Shown piece after piece: positions 1-9,013 of a DNA stretch of 64,000 bases. Both the position numbers and the translations under genes were made by a program. Origin of the DNA: Nitrosomonas ureae (GTDB lineage: Bacteria; Pseudomonadota; Gammaproteobacteria; Burkholderiales; Nitrosomonadaceae); the NCBI RefSeq assembly GCF_900206265.1, contig NZ_LT907782.1:1860001-1924000 (forward strand), written 5' to 3'. Every line of letters starts with the position of its first letter. The stretch's first letter is position 1. The notes under the pieces were generated by a model that made no database searches, was not told where the DNA came from, and saw only the letters and a program-made list of their open reading frames with translations.

Positions 1-2
1 TA

Positions 3-305
3 TATGATGACCCGGAGCATTTTCTTTTTAAGAAGGGGCGCAAGCGCAAGGTTCGCGCGCCTGCGGAAGAGGGATCGCAGCAAGTCTGCATCAACCTCGA
101 GCAGCCGGGAACCTACGCCGTGGCGGCTTATCATGATCTGGACGAAAACCGTAAATTAAAAAGGCAGTGGAATCTGTTACCGGGTGAGCCATTCGGTTTA
201 TCGAACAATCCCGAACAACACGTGGGCTTTCCTAAATTCAGCGATTCCGCATTTACTGCAACCGGCCAGGGTGCGGATATCGTGATCAATCTGAAGCAGC
301 CCTGA
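3..305 (+). CDS. DUF2141 family protein, 5' truncated by window edge
   Basis: The frame is open from the window edge, so only the last 100 or so residues are visible and the start lies outside. The segment GTYAVAAYHDLDENRKL, then PFGLSNN, then a F..SAFTATG-like stretch and a hydrophobic end, matches my memory of the DUF2141 family (small, usually exported beta-rich proteins of unknown function). An ATG-less internal GTG at 120 lies inside the conserved strand and is not a real start. It ends 11 bases before the downstream hydrolase, so the two may be co-transcribed. Family assignment is by motif memory; no function is known. Confidence 0.7.
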   Translation, partial: YDDPEHFLFKKGRKRKVRAPAEEGSQQVCINLEQPGTYAVAAYHDLDENRKLKRQWNLLPGEPFGLSNNPEQHVGFPKFSDSAFTATGQGADIVINLKQP

Positions 306-316
306 TTCATCGTGCC

Positions 317-1144
317 ATGCGCATGCTGCTGAATCTGCTCATTTTGCTGTTTGTTGCATACCTTGCGATGGTTTTATTGGTTTATCTGATTCAATCCCGT
401 TTGGTATATTTTCCCGACAAGCAACTCAGCAATACACCAGCCATGTTCGGCGTGGATTATTCATCCGTAAGCATCGCCACCGCTGATGGCGAGACATTGC
501 ATGGATGGTGGGTGCCTGTGCCGGATGCTACAGGCACGGTATTGTTTTTTCACGGCAACGCGGGGAATATTTCCCATCGCATCAATTATCTGACCATGTT
601 CAAGCAGTTGGGGTATAACACCTTGTTGTTTGATTATCGGGGTTATGGCGAGAGCAGCGGAACACCGTCGGAATCCGGCACCTATCTGGATGCCCAGGCC
701 GCCTGGCAGCATTTGATCGTGACGCAAAAGATCGTACCTGAGCAGATAGTATTGTTTGGCGAATCACTCGGCGGCCCGATCGCAGCCTGGCTGGCTGCGC
801 GTGAAAAGCCCGGTTTGCTGGTGCTGGCTTCGACATTTACTGCGGTTTCCGATCTGGCCACGCAAATCTATCCGTTTCTGCCGGTGCGCTGGATCAACCG
901 CTTTGAATACAACACACTGGAATCATTGCAATCGGTGACTTGCCCGGTTTTTATCGCACATAGCCCGCAAGATGAAATCGTCCCGTTTCAGCATGGCCAA
1001 CGATTGTTTCAAACCGTCTCCCGGCCAAAACAATTCTTAACCCTGCAAGGTGGCCACAATAACGGATTTATATTTATGCAACCTGCATGGCAAAAAGCTC
1101 TGGGAACATTTATGGATGAACATCTGGCGTCTCCCACTAATTAA
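317..1144 (+). CDS. Membrane-anchored alpha/beta hydrolase
   Basis: 275 residues. An N-terminal hydrophobic stretch (about residues 4-25) should anchor the protein in the inner membrane. The hydrolase fold follows: FFHGNAGN (oxyanion region), FDYRGYGES, nucleophile elbow GESLGG, an Asp in SPQDEIVP and a late His in GGHNNG, giving a complete Ser-Asp-His triad. This is the COG1073/Bem46-like layout, whose substrates are mostly unknown. It starts 11 bases after the DUF2141 gene and is followed after 34 bases by pncC, consistent with one transcript. The substrate cannot be named from sequence. Confidence 0.85.
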   Translation: MRMLLNLLILLFVAYLAMVLLVYLIQSRLVYFPDKQLSNTPAMFGVDYSSVSIATADGETLHGWWVPVPDATGTVLFFHGNAGNISHRINYLTMFKQLGYNTLLFDYRGYGESSGTPSESGTYLDAQAAWQHLIVTQKIVPEQIVLFGESLGGPIAAWLAAREKPGLLVLASTFTAVSDLATQIYPFLPVRWINRFEYNTLESLQSVTCPVFIAHSPQDEIVPFQHGQRLFQTVSRPKQFLTLQGGHNNGFIFMQPAWQKALGTFMDEHLASPTN

Positions 1145-1178
1145 TTTGATTTTGCGATAAATAAAAGGCAACTGACCC

Positions 1179-1706
1179 ATGACCCGTGCACTTGACTTTG
1201 ATGACGATCAAGCCCTTCTCGATCTGGCGGCACGTGTCGGGGAAAGCCTTACGCAGCGCGGATGGATACTGGTAACGGCCGAATCCTGCACCGGTGGTTG
1301 GGTGGGACAAGCGGTTACCGCGGTGGCAGGCAGTTCAATCTGGTATGACCGGGGTTTTATCATGTATAGCAACCGATCCAAATGCGAAATGCTGGGAGTA
1401 CAACCCGCACTCCTGGATCAATTTGGCGCCGTATCGCCGCAAACCGCACAGGCGATGGTCGCCGGAGCGCTTACCCGGAGCCATGCGCAAATAGGCTTAT
1501 CCATTACCGGCATTGCCGGACCCGATGGCGGAACAGCCGAAAAACCGGTGGGCATGGTGTGTTTTGCGTGGGCGAGCAAGGAGGGTCTGGTGCAACAAGA
1601 AACCCGTCACTTCAAGGGTAACCGTGAAAGCATCAGGCATTCAGCGGTGACGACTGCCCTACAAGGCGTATTGCATTTATTGGATAATACCATTGTTATG
1701 GCATGA
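1179..1706 (+). CDS. pncC: Nicotinamide-nucleotide amidase (CinA C-terminal family)
   Basis: 175 residues, the usual size of stand-alone PncC. It deamidates nicotinamide mononucleotide to nicotinate mononucleotide in the pyridine-nucleotide salvage cycle. Diagnostic blocks are TAESCTGGWVGQAVTAVAGSS near residue 35, YSNRSKCEMLGV, the GAVSPQTAQAMVAGA block, and LSITGIAGPDGGTAEKPVG with the glycine-rich active-site loop. The N-terminal MoCF domain of full CinA is absent, as expected for proteobacteria. The ATG has a purine-rich stretch (aaaaggcaac) upstream. It ends just before the convergent adhesin gene. Confidence 0.9.
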   Translation: MTRALDFDDDQALLDLAARVGESLTQRGWILVTAESCTGGWVGQAVTAVAGSSIWYDRGFIMYSNRSKCEMLGVQPALLDQFGAVSPQTAQAMVAGALTRSHAQIGLSITGIAGPDGGTAEKPVGMVCFAWASKEGLVQQETRHFKGNRESIRHSAVTTALQGVLHLLDNTIVMA

Positions 1707-1716
1707 TGCTTAGCGA

Positions 1717-1753
1717 TAAAAATACTCAGGGTACCCGCAGATACCCTGAGTAT
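1717..1753 (-). terminator. Rho-independent terminator of the Calx-beta/RTX gene
   Basis: A perfect 12-bp stem (1722-1733 with 1742-1753, atactcagggta on the plus strand) encloses an 8-nt loop. The A5 run at 1718-1722 reads as a T-run after the stem on the minus strand, about 50 bases downstream of the stop of the large minus-strand gene. There is no T-run on the plus strand, so it mainly serves the adhesin gene, though the stem could also slow transcripts leaving pncC. Confidence 0.8.
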
Positions 1754-1803
1754 CATCGCCAGGCATTACCGAGGAAACTATCGGCAATGCCGGAAACAAG
1801 ATT

Positions 1804-4800
1804 CTAAATGATTACAAAATCAGCGGCTGTCAGCGCGGGCGTTCCGGTCAATGTTGCAAAAGCCACTTGCGCACCGGCGCCATTGCCATCCGCATCGTAA
1901 AAAAGATTTCCATTGGTGGTGTTATAAATCAGGAAATCATTACTATCCAAGGCCACTGCACCCGGGCCGGATACCAGCGTATTCGCAGGAATAGCGCCTG
2001 TCGCAGTAAACTGGGTAAAAATGGCATTCTCCAGGCGGATGGTATCATCAATTACGTTAAAATCCGCGAGCGTATCGACATTGGTAGCGGCATTCAGCGC
2101 GGTATTGAACACGACGAAATCAGAGCCCGTACCCCCGGAAATATTGTCGGAGCCTGCAGCGCCGTTCAGGATGTCATTCCCGGAACTGCCGTTGATCGTG
2201 TTGTTTCCGCCATTGCCGGTAATCGTGTTGGCGAGTGTATTGCCGATTCCCGTGATTGCGGTACCGGCCAAAAGCAGGTTCTCAACATTAGCGCCCAACG
2301 TATGATTTGGCAGATAACTGATCACCAGATCGGTACCGCCGCCGCCCGCTTCGGAATACGTATCGCCTGCATTCTCCACGAGAAAGGTATCGTTACCCCC
2401 TCCTCCCACCATACTGTCATTGCCATCACCGCCGTTGAAAGTATCATTGCCGGCACCCCCTGTAAAAGCATCCCTAAATTGCGTACCCTGCAAAATATCA
2501 TTTCCTGAAGTACCCGCGATTGCAATCGGTGCGGCAGGAGCGGCGCTCTCGTTATCGATGATCGTCGCACTGGCCGAGGCATTACCGATCGTTGCATTGA
2601 CTGCAGCACTTAAATTGAATGTAAAGCTCTCGAGCGCTTCCACAGTGAGATCGTTAATCAAAGCAACGCGAACGATTTTGGAGACTTCACCGGGTGCAAA
2701 AGCCAAGGTCCCGGAGGCATGCACATAATCCGTACCGGAACTGGCTGTCCCTGCAGCAGTACTGTAATTTACACGAGCACCGCCAGCACTGGGCGCTGCC
2801 AGCGTAACCTGGAAGTCGATAAATCCTTTATCTTCGGAGGCAGCGACATTGGCGACATTGATCACAGGTGAAGCCAGTGCAGCTCTGTCACTGCCAGCGA
2901 TAATAACATGTCCGCGCCCATCCCCCACGGTCAATCCGACCGGGCTGCTTAACGTCACATCAAATAGCTCCGCATCTTCAACCGCATTATCGTTCAACAG
3001 GCCAAATGTAACCGTTTTAGCTGTTTCGCCTGGCGCAAACGCAACCGTGCCAATGTGCAGATTGCGAAAATCGCCACCATTATTAGCCGTCACATCCTGA
3101 CCTGCCACATTAACTTTTGTGCCATTAACACTTGGTTTGTCAAGAATGACGGTGACGGTTGCCGTTTGGTCGGTTTCGTCCACAACAGCGTCAGTAATTC
3201 TTGCTACCGGCACACCGGAGGTTGCATCATTATCGATGATGGTCCCAAGAGCAGTAGGATCAGATATGGTTGCATTGGCGCTGGGTGAAGATAGATTGAG
3301 TTCAAAGTTCTCGATCGCTTCGGCGATCGAACCATTCGACATCGTGACCCGTACCGTCTTAACCATCTCTCCCGGTGCGAAATTCAGCGTTCCCGAGGTA
3401 AACACAAAATCCTGGTTACCGCCATACGTGGCCGTATTCAGGTCGGTACGGTAATTAACGGTCACAGGATTGATATTCGGCGCATCCAGGCGTACCAGAA
3501 AGTCCGCATAGGCTTGTGATTCATCGACAAAAATATCGTCGACCGAAATCCTTGAATTGCTCACCGCGGCTGCATCATTCTCAAAAATGATCGCAGTGCC
3601 AACAGCATCCAGCGTGGTGGCGTTGGTCAGCGCGGATAACACCAGATTGAACGCTTCGGAGGCCTCAAATGCTGCGTTGTTAACTAACGTGACTTTCACT
3701 GTTTTGGCGGTTTGTCCCGGGGAAAAACTCAACGAGCCGCTGGTGGCGATAAAATCCGATCCCGCCACAGCGGTGCCATTCTGCGTGGCATAGTTCATCG
3801 AAACCACGCTGGTCGAGGGCCGGTCAAGCGCGATGACAAACGTGGCTTCCTTCGTCGCTTCGTCTACGGTAAAGTCATTGATCGAGACCACCGGCGTGCC
3901 CGATGGCGCATCGTTATCGATGATGGTGCCTAGCGCGGACGCGTCAACAATGGTTGCATTGGCACTGGGTGAAGATAGATTGAGTTCAAAGTTCTCGATC
4001 GCTTCGGCGATCGAACCATTCGACATCGTGACCCGTACCGTCTTAACCATCTCTCCCGGTGCGAAATTCAGCGTTCCCGAGGTAAACACAAAATCCTGGT
4101 TACCGCCATACGTGGCCGTATTCAGGTCGGTACGGTAATTAACGGTCACAGGATTGATATTCGGCGCATCCAGGCGTACCAGAAAGTCCGCATAGGCTTG
4201 TGATTCATCGACAAAAATATCGTCGACCGAAATCCTTGAATTGCTCACCGCGGCTGCATCATTCTCAAAAATGATCGCAGTGCCAACAGCATCCAGCGTG
4301 GTGGCGTTGGTCAGCGCGGATAACACCAGATTGAACGCTTCGGAGGCCTCAAATGCTGCGTTGTTAACTAACGTGACTTTCACTGTTTTGGCGGTTTGTC
4401 CCGGGGAAAAACTCAACGAGCCGCTGGTGGCGATAAAATCCGATCCCGCCACAGCGGTGCCATTCTGCGTGGCATAGTTCATCGAAACCACGCTGGTCGA
4501 GGGCCGGTCAAGCGCGATGACAAACGTGGCTTCCTTCGTCGCTTCGTCTACGGTAAAGTCATTGATCGAGACCACCGGCGTGCCCGATGGCGCATCGTTA
4601 TCGATGATGGTGCCTAGCGCGGACGCGTCAACAATGGTTGCATTGGCACTGGGTGAAGATAGATTGAGTTCAAAGTTCTCGATCGCTTCGGCGATCGAAC
4701 CATTCGACATCGTGACCCGTACCGTCTTAACCATCTCTCCCGGTGCGAAATTCAGCGTTCCCGAGGTAAACACAAAATCCTGGTTACCGCCATACGTGGC

Positions 4801-6294
4801 CGTATTCAGGTCAGTACGGTAATTAACGGTCACAGGATTGATATTCGGCGCATCCAGGCGTACCAGAAAGTCCGCATAGGCTTGTGATTCATCGACAAAA
4901 ATATCGTCGACCGAAATCCTTGAATTGCTCACCGCGGCTGCATCATTCTCAAAAATGATCGCAGTGCCAACAGCATCCAGCGTGGTGGCGTTGGTCAGCG
5001 CGGATAACACCAGATTGAACGCTTCCGATGCTTCAAAGGCGGCATCATTGGTTAAAGTAACTTTGACAGTTTTCGCAGTCTCGCCCGGCGCAAATTTAAG
5101 TGAACCGTTCGTGGCGACAAAGTCTGATCCCGCCACAGCGGTGCCATTCTGCGTGGCATAGTTCATCGAAACCACGCTGGTCGAGGGCCGGTCAAGCGCG
5201 ATGACAAACGTGGCTTCCTTCGTCGCTTCGTCTACGGTAAAGTCATTGATCGAGACCACCGGCGTGCCCGATGGCGCATCGTTATCGATGATGGTGCCTA
5301 GCGCGGACGCGTCAACAATGGTTGCATTGACACTGGGTGAAGATAGATTGAGTTCAAAGTTCTCGATCGCTTCGGCGATCGAACCATTCGACATCGTGAC
5401 CCGTACCGTCTTAACCATCTCTCCCGGTGCGAAATTCAGCGTTCCCGAGGTAAACACAAAATCCTGGTTACCGCCATACGTGGCCGTATTCAGGTCAGTA
5501 CGGTAATTAACGGTCACAGGATTGATATTCGGCGCATCCAGGCGTACCAGAAAGTCCGCATAGGCTTGTGATTCATCGACAAAAATATCGTCGACCGAAA
5601 TCCTTGAATTGCTCACCGCGGCTGCATCATTCTCAAAAATGATCGCAGTGCCAACAGCATCCAGCGTGGTGGCGTTGGTCAGCGCGGATAACACCAGATT
5701 GAACGCTTCGGAGGCCTCAAATGCTGCGTTGTTAACTAACGTGACTTTCACTGTTTTGGCGGTTTGTCCCGGGGAAAAACTCAACGAGCCGCTGGTGGCG
5801 ATAAAATCCGATCCCGCCACAGCGGTGCCATTCTGCGTGGCATAGTTCATCGAAACCACGCTGGTCGAGGGCCGGTCAAGCGCGATGACAAACGTGGCTT
5901 CCTTCGTCGCCTCGTCTACGGTAAAGTCATTGATCGAGACCACCGGTGTGCCCGACGGCGCATCGTTATCGAAAATTGTTCCCAGCGCGGAAGCATCCGC
6001 AATGGTTGCATTGGCGCTGGGTGAAGATAGATTGAGTTCAAAGTTCTCGATCGCTTCAGCGATTGCATTATTGGTGATAGAAACACTGACTGTTTTAGAT
6101 ACTTCACCGGGATTAAAAGTTAAGGTCCCCGAAGTAAACACAAAATCCTGGTTACCGGCGTAAGTGGCAGTATTCAAATCTGTCCGGTAATTAACGGTTA
6201 CCGGAGCAGCATTTGCAACATCCAGCCACACAGTAAAATTTGCGGTTGCATTGCTTTCATCGACAAAAACATCATCAACTCGAATGGTGGTCAT
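1804..6294 (-). CDS. Giant Calx-beta repeat protein with C-terminal RTX secretion region
   Basis: 1496 residues with no N-terminal signal peptide. I count eleven Calx-beta modules: an alternating A-B series (A five times, B four times, repeating every 228 residues) and then two divergent modules. They are recognisable by DFVFTSGTLNFAPGE and ENFELNLSSP-type cores and Asp-rich IDNDAPSG linkers. From about residue 1260 come RTX calcium nonapeptides (GGAGNDTFNGGDGND, GSSGNDILNG) and a hydrophobic tail ending DFVII. This architecture belongs to surface adhesins or exoproteins secreted by type I systems. No ABC/MFP/TolC genes lie nearby, so the transporter must be elsewhere. The start is supported by an aagga-type site about 9 bases upstream. 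Ligand unknown. Confidence 0.88.
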   Translation of the reverse strand: MTTIRVDDVFVDESNATANFTVWLDVANAAPVTVNYRTDLNTATYAGNQDFVFTSGTLTFNPGEVSKTVSVSITNNAIAEAIENFELNLSSPSANATIADASALGTIFDNDAPSGTPVVSINDFTVDEATKEATFVIALDRPSTSVVSMNYATQNGTAVAGSDFIATSGSLSFSPGQTAKTVKVTLVNNAAFEASEAFNLVLSALTNATTLDAVGTAIIFENDAAAVSNSRISVDDIFVDESQAYADFLVRLDAPNINPVTVNYRTDLNTATYGGNQDFVFTSGTLNFAPGEMVKTVRVTMSNGSIAEAIENFELNLSSPSVNATIVDASALGTIIDNDAPSGTPVVSINDFTVDEATKEATFVIALDRPSTSVVSMNYATQNGTAVAGSDFVATNGSLKFAPGETAKTVKVTLTNDAAFEASEAFNLVLSALTNATTLDAVGTAIIFENDAAAVSNSRISVDDIFVDESQAYADFLVRLDAPNINPVTVNYRTDLNTATYGGNQDFVFTSGTLNFAPGEMVKTVRVTMSNGSIAEAIENFELNLSSPSANATIVDASALGTIIDNDAPSGTPVVSINDFTVDEATKEATFVIALDRPSTSVVSMNYATQNGTAVAGSDFIATSGSLSFSPGQTAKTVKVTLVNNAAFEASEAFNLVLSALTNATTLDAVGTAIIFENDAAAVSNSRISVDDIFVDESQAYADFLVRLDAPNINPVTVNYRTDLNTATYGGNQDFVFTSGTLNFAPGEMVKTVRVTMSNGSIAEAIENFELNLSSPSANATIVDASALGTIIDNDAPSGTPVVSINDFTVDEATKEATFVIALDRPSTSVVSMNYATQNGTAVAGSDFIATSGSLSFSPGQTAKTVKVTLVNNAAFEASEAFNLVLSALTNATTLDAVGTAIIFENDAAAVSNSRISVDDIFVDESQAYADFLVRLDAPNINPVTVNYRTDLNTATYGGNQDFVFTSGTLNFAPGEMVKTVRVTMSNGSIAEAIENFELNLSSPSANATISDPTALGTIIDNDATSGVPVARITDAVVDETDQTATVTVILDKPSVNGTKVNVAGQDVTANNGGDFRNLHIGTVAFAPGETAKTVTFGLLNDNAVEDAELFDVTLSSPVGLTVGDGRGHVIIAGSDRAALASPVINVANVAASEDKGFIDFQVTLAAPSAGGARVNYSTAAGTASSGTDYVHASGTLAFAPGEVSKIVRVALINDLTVEALESFTFNLSAAVNATIGNASASATIIDNESAAPAAPIAIAGTSGNDILQGTQFRDAFTGGAGNDTFNGGDGNDSMVGGGGNDTFLVENAGDTYSEAGGGGTDLVISYLPNHTLGANVENLLLAGTAITGIGNTLANTITGNGGNNTINGSSGNDILNGAAGSDNISGGTGSDFVVFNTALNAATNVDTLADFNVIDDTIRLENAIFTQFTATGAIPANTLVSGPGAVALDSNDFLIYNTTNGNLFYDADGNGAGAQVAFATLTGTPALTAADFVII
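3271..6060 (-). repeat. 684-bp intragenic tandem repeats, four full copies plus a partial
   Basis: Matching landmarks fall at 3271, 3955, 4639, 5323 and 6007, exactly 684 bases apart, and whole units are near-identical in DNA, including third codon positions. Each unit encodes one A-B pair of Calx-beta modules. One B module (about 5020-5130) is divergent in a short block that changes FIATSGSLSFSPGQ to FVATNGSLKFAPGE. Because 684 is a multiple of 3, gain or loss of units keeps the frame. Confidence 0.95.
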
Positions 6295-6685
6295 TTTTAT
6301 TATCCTTATAAAATTTATCAGGCGCTATCGTTGAAATCGCCTTTTATTAGTTTTTGGCTGCAGCATTTCTTTGACTGAATTCCGGTCAAAACTGCTGTGC
6401 CTGCTTGTTCCGTTTGTGATGGAACAAGGCGAGATCATAGCACTGAATTCATTTAAGAATACAATTTTCGCAAGGGTGTTCTAAAATAAATACACCCTTG
6501 TTTCTACTGTAAAATTTACCTTATGGAATTTGCTGAATGAACTTCAAAGCACGTAGAAGTGATTTATTACTGGGACGATCAAAGTTCGTCTGACATAGCA
6601 AGAACTACATTACTTTAAAGACCATCGCGAAACGTTAAAGTAGATATCGGGCAGCCGCGACTGTTTTATGTGGAAGCATGCAATA
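6295..6685. other. Intergenic region with a 9-bp inverted repeat
   Basis: 391 bases without a convincing gene. They should hold the promoter of the adhesin gene (minus strand) and the 3' end of the YqhA-like transcript. A 9-bp inverted repeat, caagggtgt at 6471-6479 with acacccttg at 6492-6500 and an AT-only 12-nt loop, could form a hairpin. It lacks a good T-run on either strand, so I do not call it a terminator. No promoter could be assigned with confidence. Confidence 0.4.
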
Positions 6686-7306
6686 TCAGTGCCCGCCGGA
6701 TTGTTGGCCGGTTTGAGAAATCAGACGGTCACAGTAAGCAATAGCCATCGCCGAAAGCAAGAACGCCATATGTATTCCGGTTTGCGCAATCAGCGTCTTT
6801 TCGTCATAAGCACTGGCGTTGATGAACGTTTTCAGAAGATGTATCGACGAAATACCGATGATGGCGGTTGCCAGTTTAACCTTCAGCACCGAAGCATTGA
6901 CATGCGACAGCCATTCCGGCTGATCGGGATGCCCCTCCAGGTTCATGCGTGACACAAAGGTTTCATAACCACCGATAATCACCATGATCAGCAGATTCGA
7001 GATCATGACGACATCAATCAATCCCAATACGACAAGCATAATGGCCGTTTCAGTCAATTTCTCCGGCCTATCGGCACCTTTAATCGTAACGGTATCGAGA
7101 ATATGTTGTAACGCGCTTTGATTGCCCATCACGGCACCGATGAGATCCACCAGCTCGACCCAGAAATGAAACACATAGATGCATTGCGCGAGTACCAGCC
7201 CCAGATATAAGGGTAACTGTAGCCATCGGGTGAGAAAGAGAAATTGTGCTATCGGATGAGTTCGTTTTATCGGCCGCCCTGGTAAATTATTTTCCATATC
7301 ATTCAT
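6686..7306 (-). CDS. YqhA/UPF0114 family inner-membrane protein
   Basis: 206 residues with three or four predicted membrane helices (about residues 30-60, 90-120, 140-165 and 175-195). The conserved pattern I recognise is the long helix LGLIDVVMISNLLIMVIIGGYETFVSR followed by W.....LKVKLATAIIGISSIHLLK, the hallmark of the UPF0114 (TIGR00645) family. Length is slightly above the E. coli YqhA size. Function is not established for the family. It is transcribed alone; the neighbours on both sides are unrelated. Confidence 0.85.
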   Translation of the reverse strand: MNDMENNLPGRPIKRTHPIAQFLFLTRWLQLPLYLGLVLAQCIYVFHFWVELVDLIGAVMGNQSALQHILDTVTIKGADRPEKLTETAIMLVVLGLIDVVMISNLLIMVIIGGYETFVSRMNLEGHPDQPEWLSHVNASVLKVKLATAIIGISSIHLLKTFINASAYDEKTLIAQTGIHMAFLLSAMAIAYCDRLISQTGQQSGGH

Positions 7307-7411
7307 TGTTCATTCAAAAGTGCGCAAGATTATCATAGCGACGGTTAAAACAAAATTCAGTCTCTTCAAAACCGATTCTTGCCTGGGATTTGGGGTTGCG
7401 GTCGACACATC

Positions 7412-7954
7412 CTACCTGGCTATGGATTTTGGCCGCCACAGAAATACCCGGTAACCATTGAATATCCGGTACGTAATATAAATGGAACGAAAGCAACCTT
7501 GATCATTCACGGTTAGCAACGACCAAGCCTGGCTTATGCTGCGTATGGTATGTTCATTAAACAATGGATACTGAGCTGAGACAACCAAATAACCCGGGCC
7601 GTAGAAGTCTCTAAACTTTGTGTAGTTAGTCTTTTCGAGTTTCTGCTTCACAGTGGATACAAAGCTGGCTGCAAATTCGGCATCAGGTTCAACGTAAACG
7701 CGATCACCTATGGGTGTATGCACTTCACTCTCAGTGGCATATGAGTATACATCTTTGGCAAATGCTTTATTCCAGAAAACCGTCGTAACCTCGACCCATC
7801 TAGTTGTATGTCTCGACTGAATAATAGCTTCTGGCGGATTGGGTTCATCAGTCACTACAAAATTTGAATGGTAGCAGTGATTTAGATGCTCGAGAAACTT
7901 CCCCACAGTAAACCGTTCGTGAGCTTCCTGTACTAATCGACGCCTATTAGGCAT
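7412..7954 (-). CDS. Conserved-looking hypothetical protein, possible nuclease-like fold
   Basis: 180 residues, no signal peptide or membrane segment. I do not recognise the family. The order EAIIQS then TRWVEVTTVFW near residues 43-60 has the acidic-(x)n-ExT spacing seen in PD-(D/E)XK nuclease-like folds, and the predicted strand/helix pattern around it is compatible, but this is only an inference. The gene stands between yqhA and mtkB with its own spacing on both sides. A 60-residue frame at 7314-7496 overlaps its end and is rejected. Codon use looks like a real gene. Confidence 0.5.
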   Translation of the reverse strand: MPNRRRLVQEAHERFTVGKFLEHLNHCYHSNFVVTDEPNPPEAIIQSRHTTRWVEVTTVFWNKAFAKDVYSYATESEVHTPIGDRVYVEPDAEFAASFVSTVKQKLEKTNYTKFRDFYGPGYLVVSAQYPLFNEHTIRSISQAWSLLTVNDQGCFRSIYITYRIFNGYRVFLWRPKSIAR

Positions 7955-8063
7955 ATAGCTTTAATATTGGTGTTAGAAGCGACAAAATAGTCACGATATC
8001 ACCTTATTCATAACGAGTTGCTATCATCTTACCAAATTTATCGGAGCCTTCATTCTTGGCAAC

Positions 8064-8098
8064 AAAAAACCCGGCAACACCAGTTTTCCGGGTTTTTA
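8064..8098 (-). terminator. Rho-independent terminator after mtkB
   Basis: Stem cccgg (8070-8074) with ccgggt side 8088-8092, extended by the flanking A6 and T5 runs, so the structure works in both directions. On the minus strand it lies about 20 bases past the mtkB stop and ends the mcl-mtkA-mtkB transcript. Confidence 0.8.
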
Positions 8099-8116
8099 TT
8101 TTAACCGTAATTACAA

Positions 8117-9004
8117 CTACAACTTCGCCAGCACTTCAGCCACCGTTTGCCCCATCAGCGACGGGGTTGGACAGATGGTGACGCCGAGCTCTTTCAGCAT
8201 CGCCACTTTCTCGGCAGCGCTTTCTCCGGCGGAAGAGATGATCGCGCCGGCGTGGCCCATGCGGCGGCCTTCCGGTGCGGTAAGCCCTGCAATATAGGCC
8301 ACCAGCGGTTTACTCATGTTTTCCTTGGCGAATTTTCCGGCTTCGACTTCCTGCGGGCCGCCGATTTCGCCGATCATTAGCGCGACTTTGGTTTCCGGGT
8401 CTTGTTCCAGCCGTTCCAGAATATCGCGGTGCGAGCTGCCGGGAATCGGGTCGCCGCCGATGCCGACCGACGTTGAGATACCGATGCCCAGTAAGCGCAT
8501 CTGATCGGCGGCTTCGTAGCCCAAGGTGCCGGAGCGGCCGACCACACCGACATTACCGCGAATATAGATATGACCTGGCATGATACCAAGCATGGCACGG
8601 CCGGGGCTGATGGTGCCGGCGCAATTCGGGCCGGTCAGCAACATGCGTTCGGTTTTCGGAAAACGGCGCAGGAAGTTTTTCACCGTCATCATGTCTTGCG
8701 TCGGGATGCCGTCGGTGATCGAAACGCAGTATTTGATTCCGGCATCGGCAGCTTCCATGATCGAATCCGCAGCGAAGGCCGGTGGCACGAACACGATGCT
8801 GGCTTCCGCGCCGACTTGCTCGACCGCTTCCTTGACGGTGTTGAAGACCGGCAATCCCAGATGCGTTTGGCCGCCTTTGCCGGGAGTAACGCCACCAACC
8901 ACGTTAGAGCCGTAGTCAATCATTTCCTGGGCATGAAAGGTACCGATTCTTCCGGTAAAGCCTTGTACAATAATTTTTGTTTTTTCGTTGATTAATATGG
9001 CCAC
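8117..9004 (-). CDS. mtkB: Malate-CoA ligase alpha subunit (SucD family)
   Basis: 295 residues. It carries the CoA-binding Rossmann domain (IIVQGFTGRIGTFHAQEM, GGVTPGKGG) and the ligase domain with TGPNCAG and the phospho-His loop region GHAGAIIS. Housekeeping succinyl-CoA synthetase alpha has the same fold, but phrases such as TFHAQEMIDYGSNVVGGV, MLGIMPGHIYI and STSVGIGGDPIPGSS resemble MtkB of methylotrophs as I remember it. The setting next to mtkA and a malyl-CoA lyase gene supports malate rather than succinate. It starts at GTG, 9 bases after mtkA, with a taggag site. A plain sucD is the alternative. Confidence 0.75.
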   Translation of the reverse strand: MAILINEKTKIIVQGFTGRIGTFHAQEMIDYGSNVVGGVTPGKGGQTHLGLPVFNTVKEAVEQVGAEASIVFVPPAFAADSIMEAADAGIKYCVSITDGIPTQDMMTVKNFLRRFPKTERMLLTGPNCAGTISPGRAMLGIMPGHIYIRGNVGVVGRSGTLGYEAADQMRLLGIGISTSVGIGGDPIPGSSHRDILERLEQDPETKVALMIGEIGGPQEVEAGKFAKENMSKPLVAYIAGLTAPEGRRMGHAGAIISSAGESAAEKVAMLKELGVTICPTPSLMGQTVAEVLAKL

Positions 9005-9013
9005 TTTGAACTC

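Noticed and set aside
3557..5845. Repeated plus-strand frames of 73-101 residues every 684 bases
   Set aside because: They are antisense shadows of the Calx-beta repeats; identical copies arise only because the DNA repeats.
3271..6060. CRISPR-like regular repeats
   Set aside because: Unit is 684 bp without spacers and is entirely inside one reading frame.
6471..6500. Hairpin as a terminator
   Set aside because: The 9-bp repeat lacks a T-run on both strands; only recorded as an inverted repeat.
7314..7496. Minus-strand frame overlapping the end of the hypothetical gene
   Set aside because: Out-of-frame overlap with the longer and better supported 180-residue gene.
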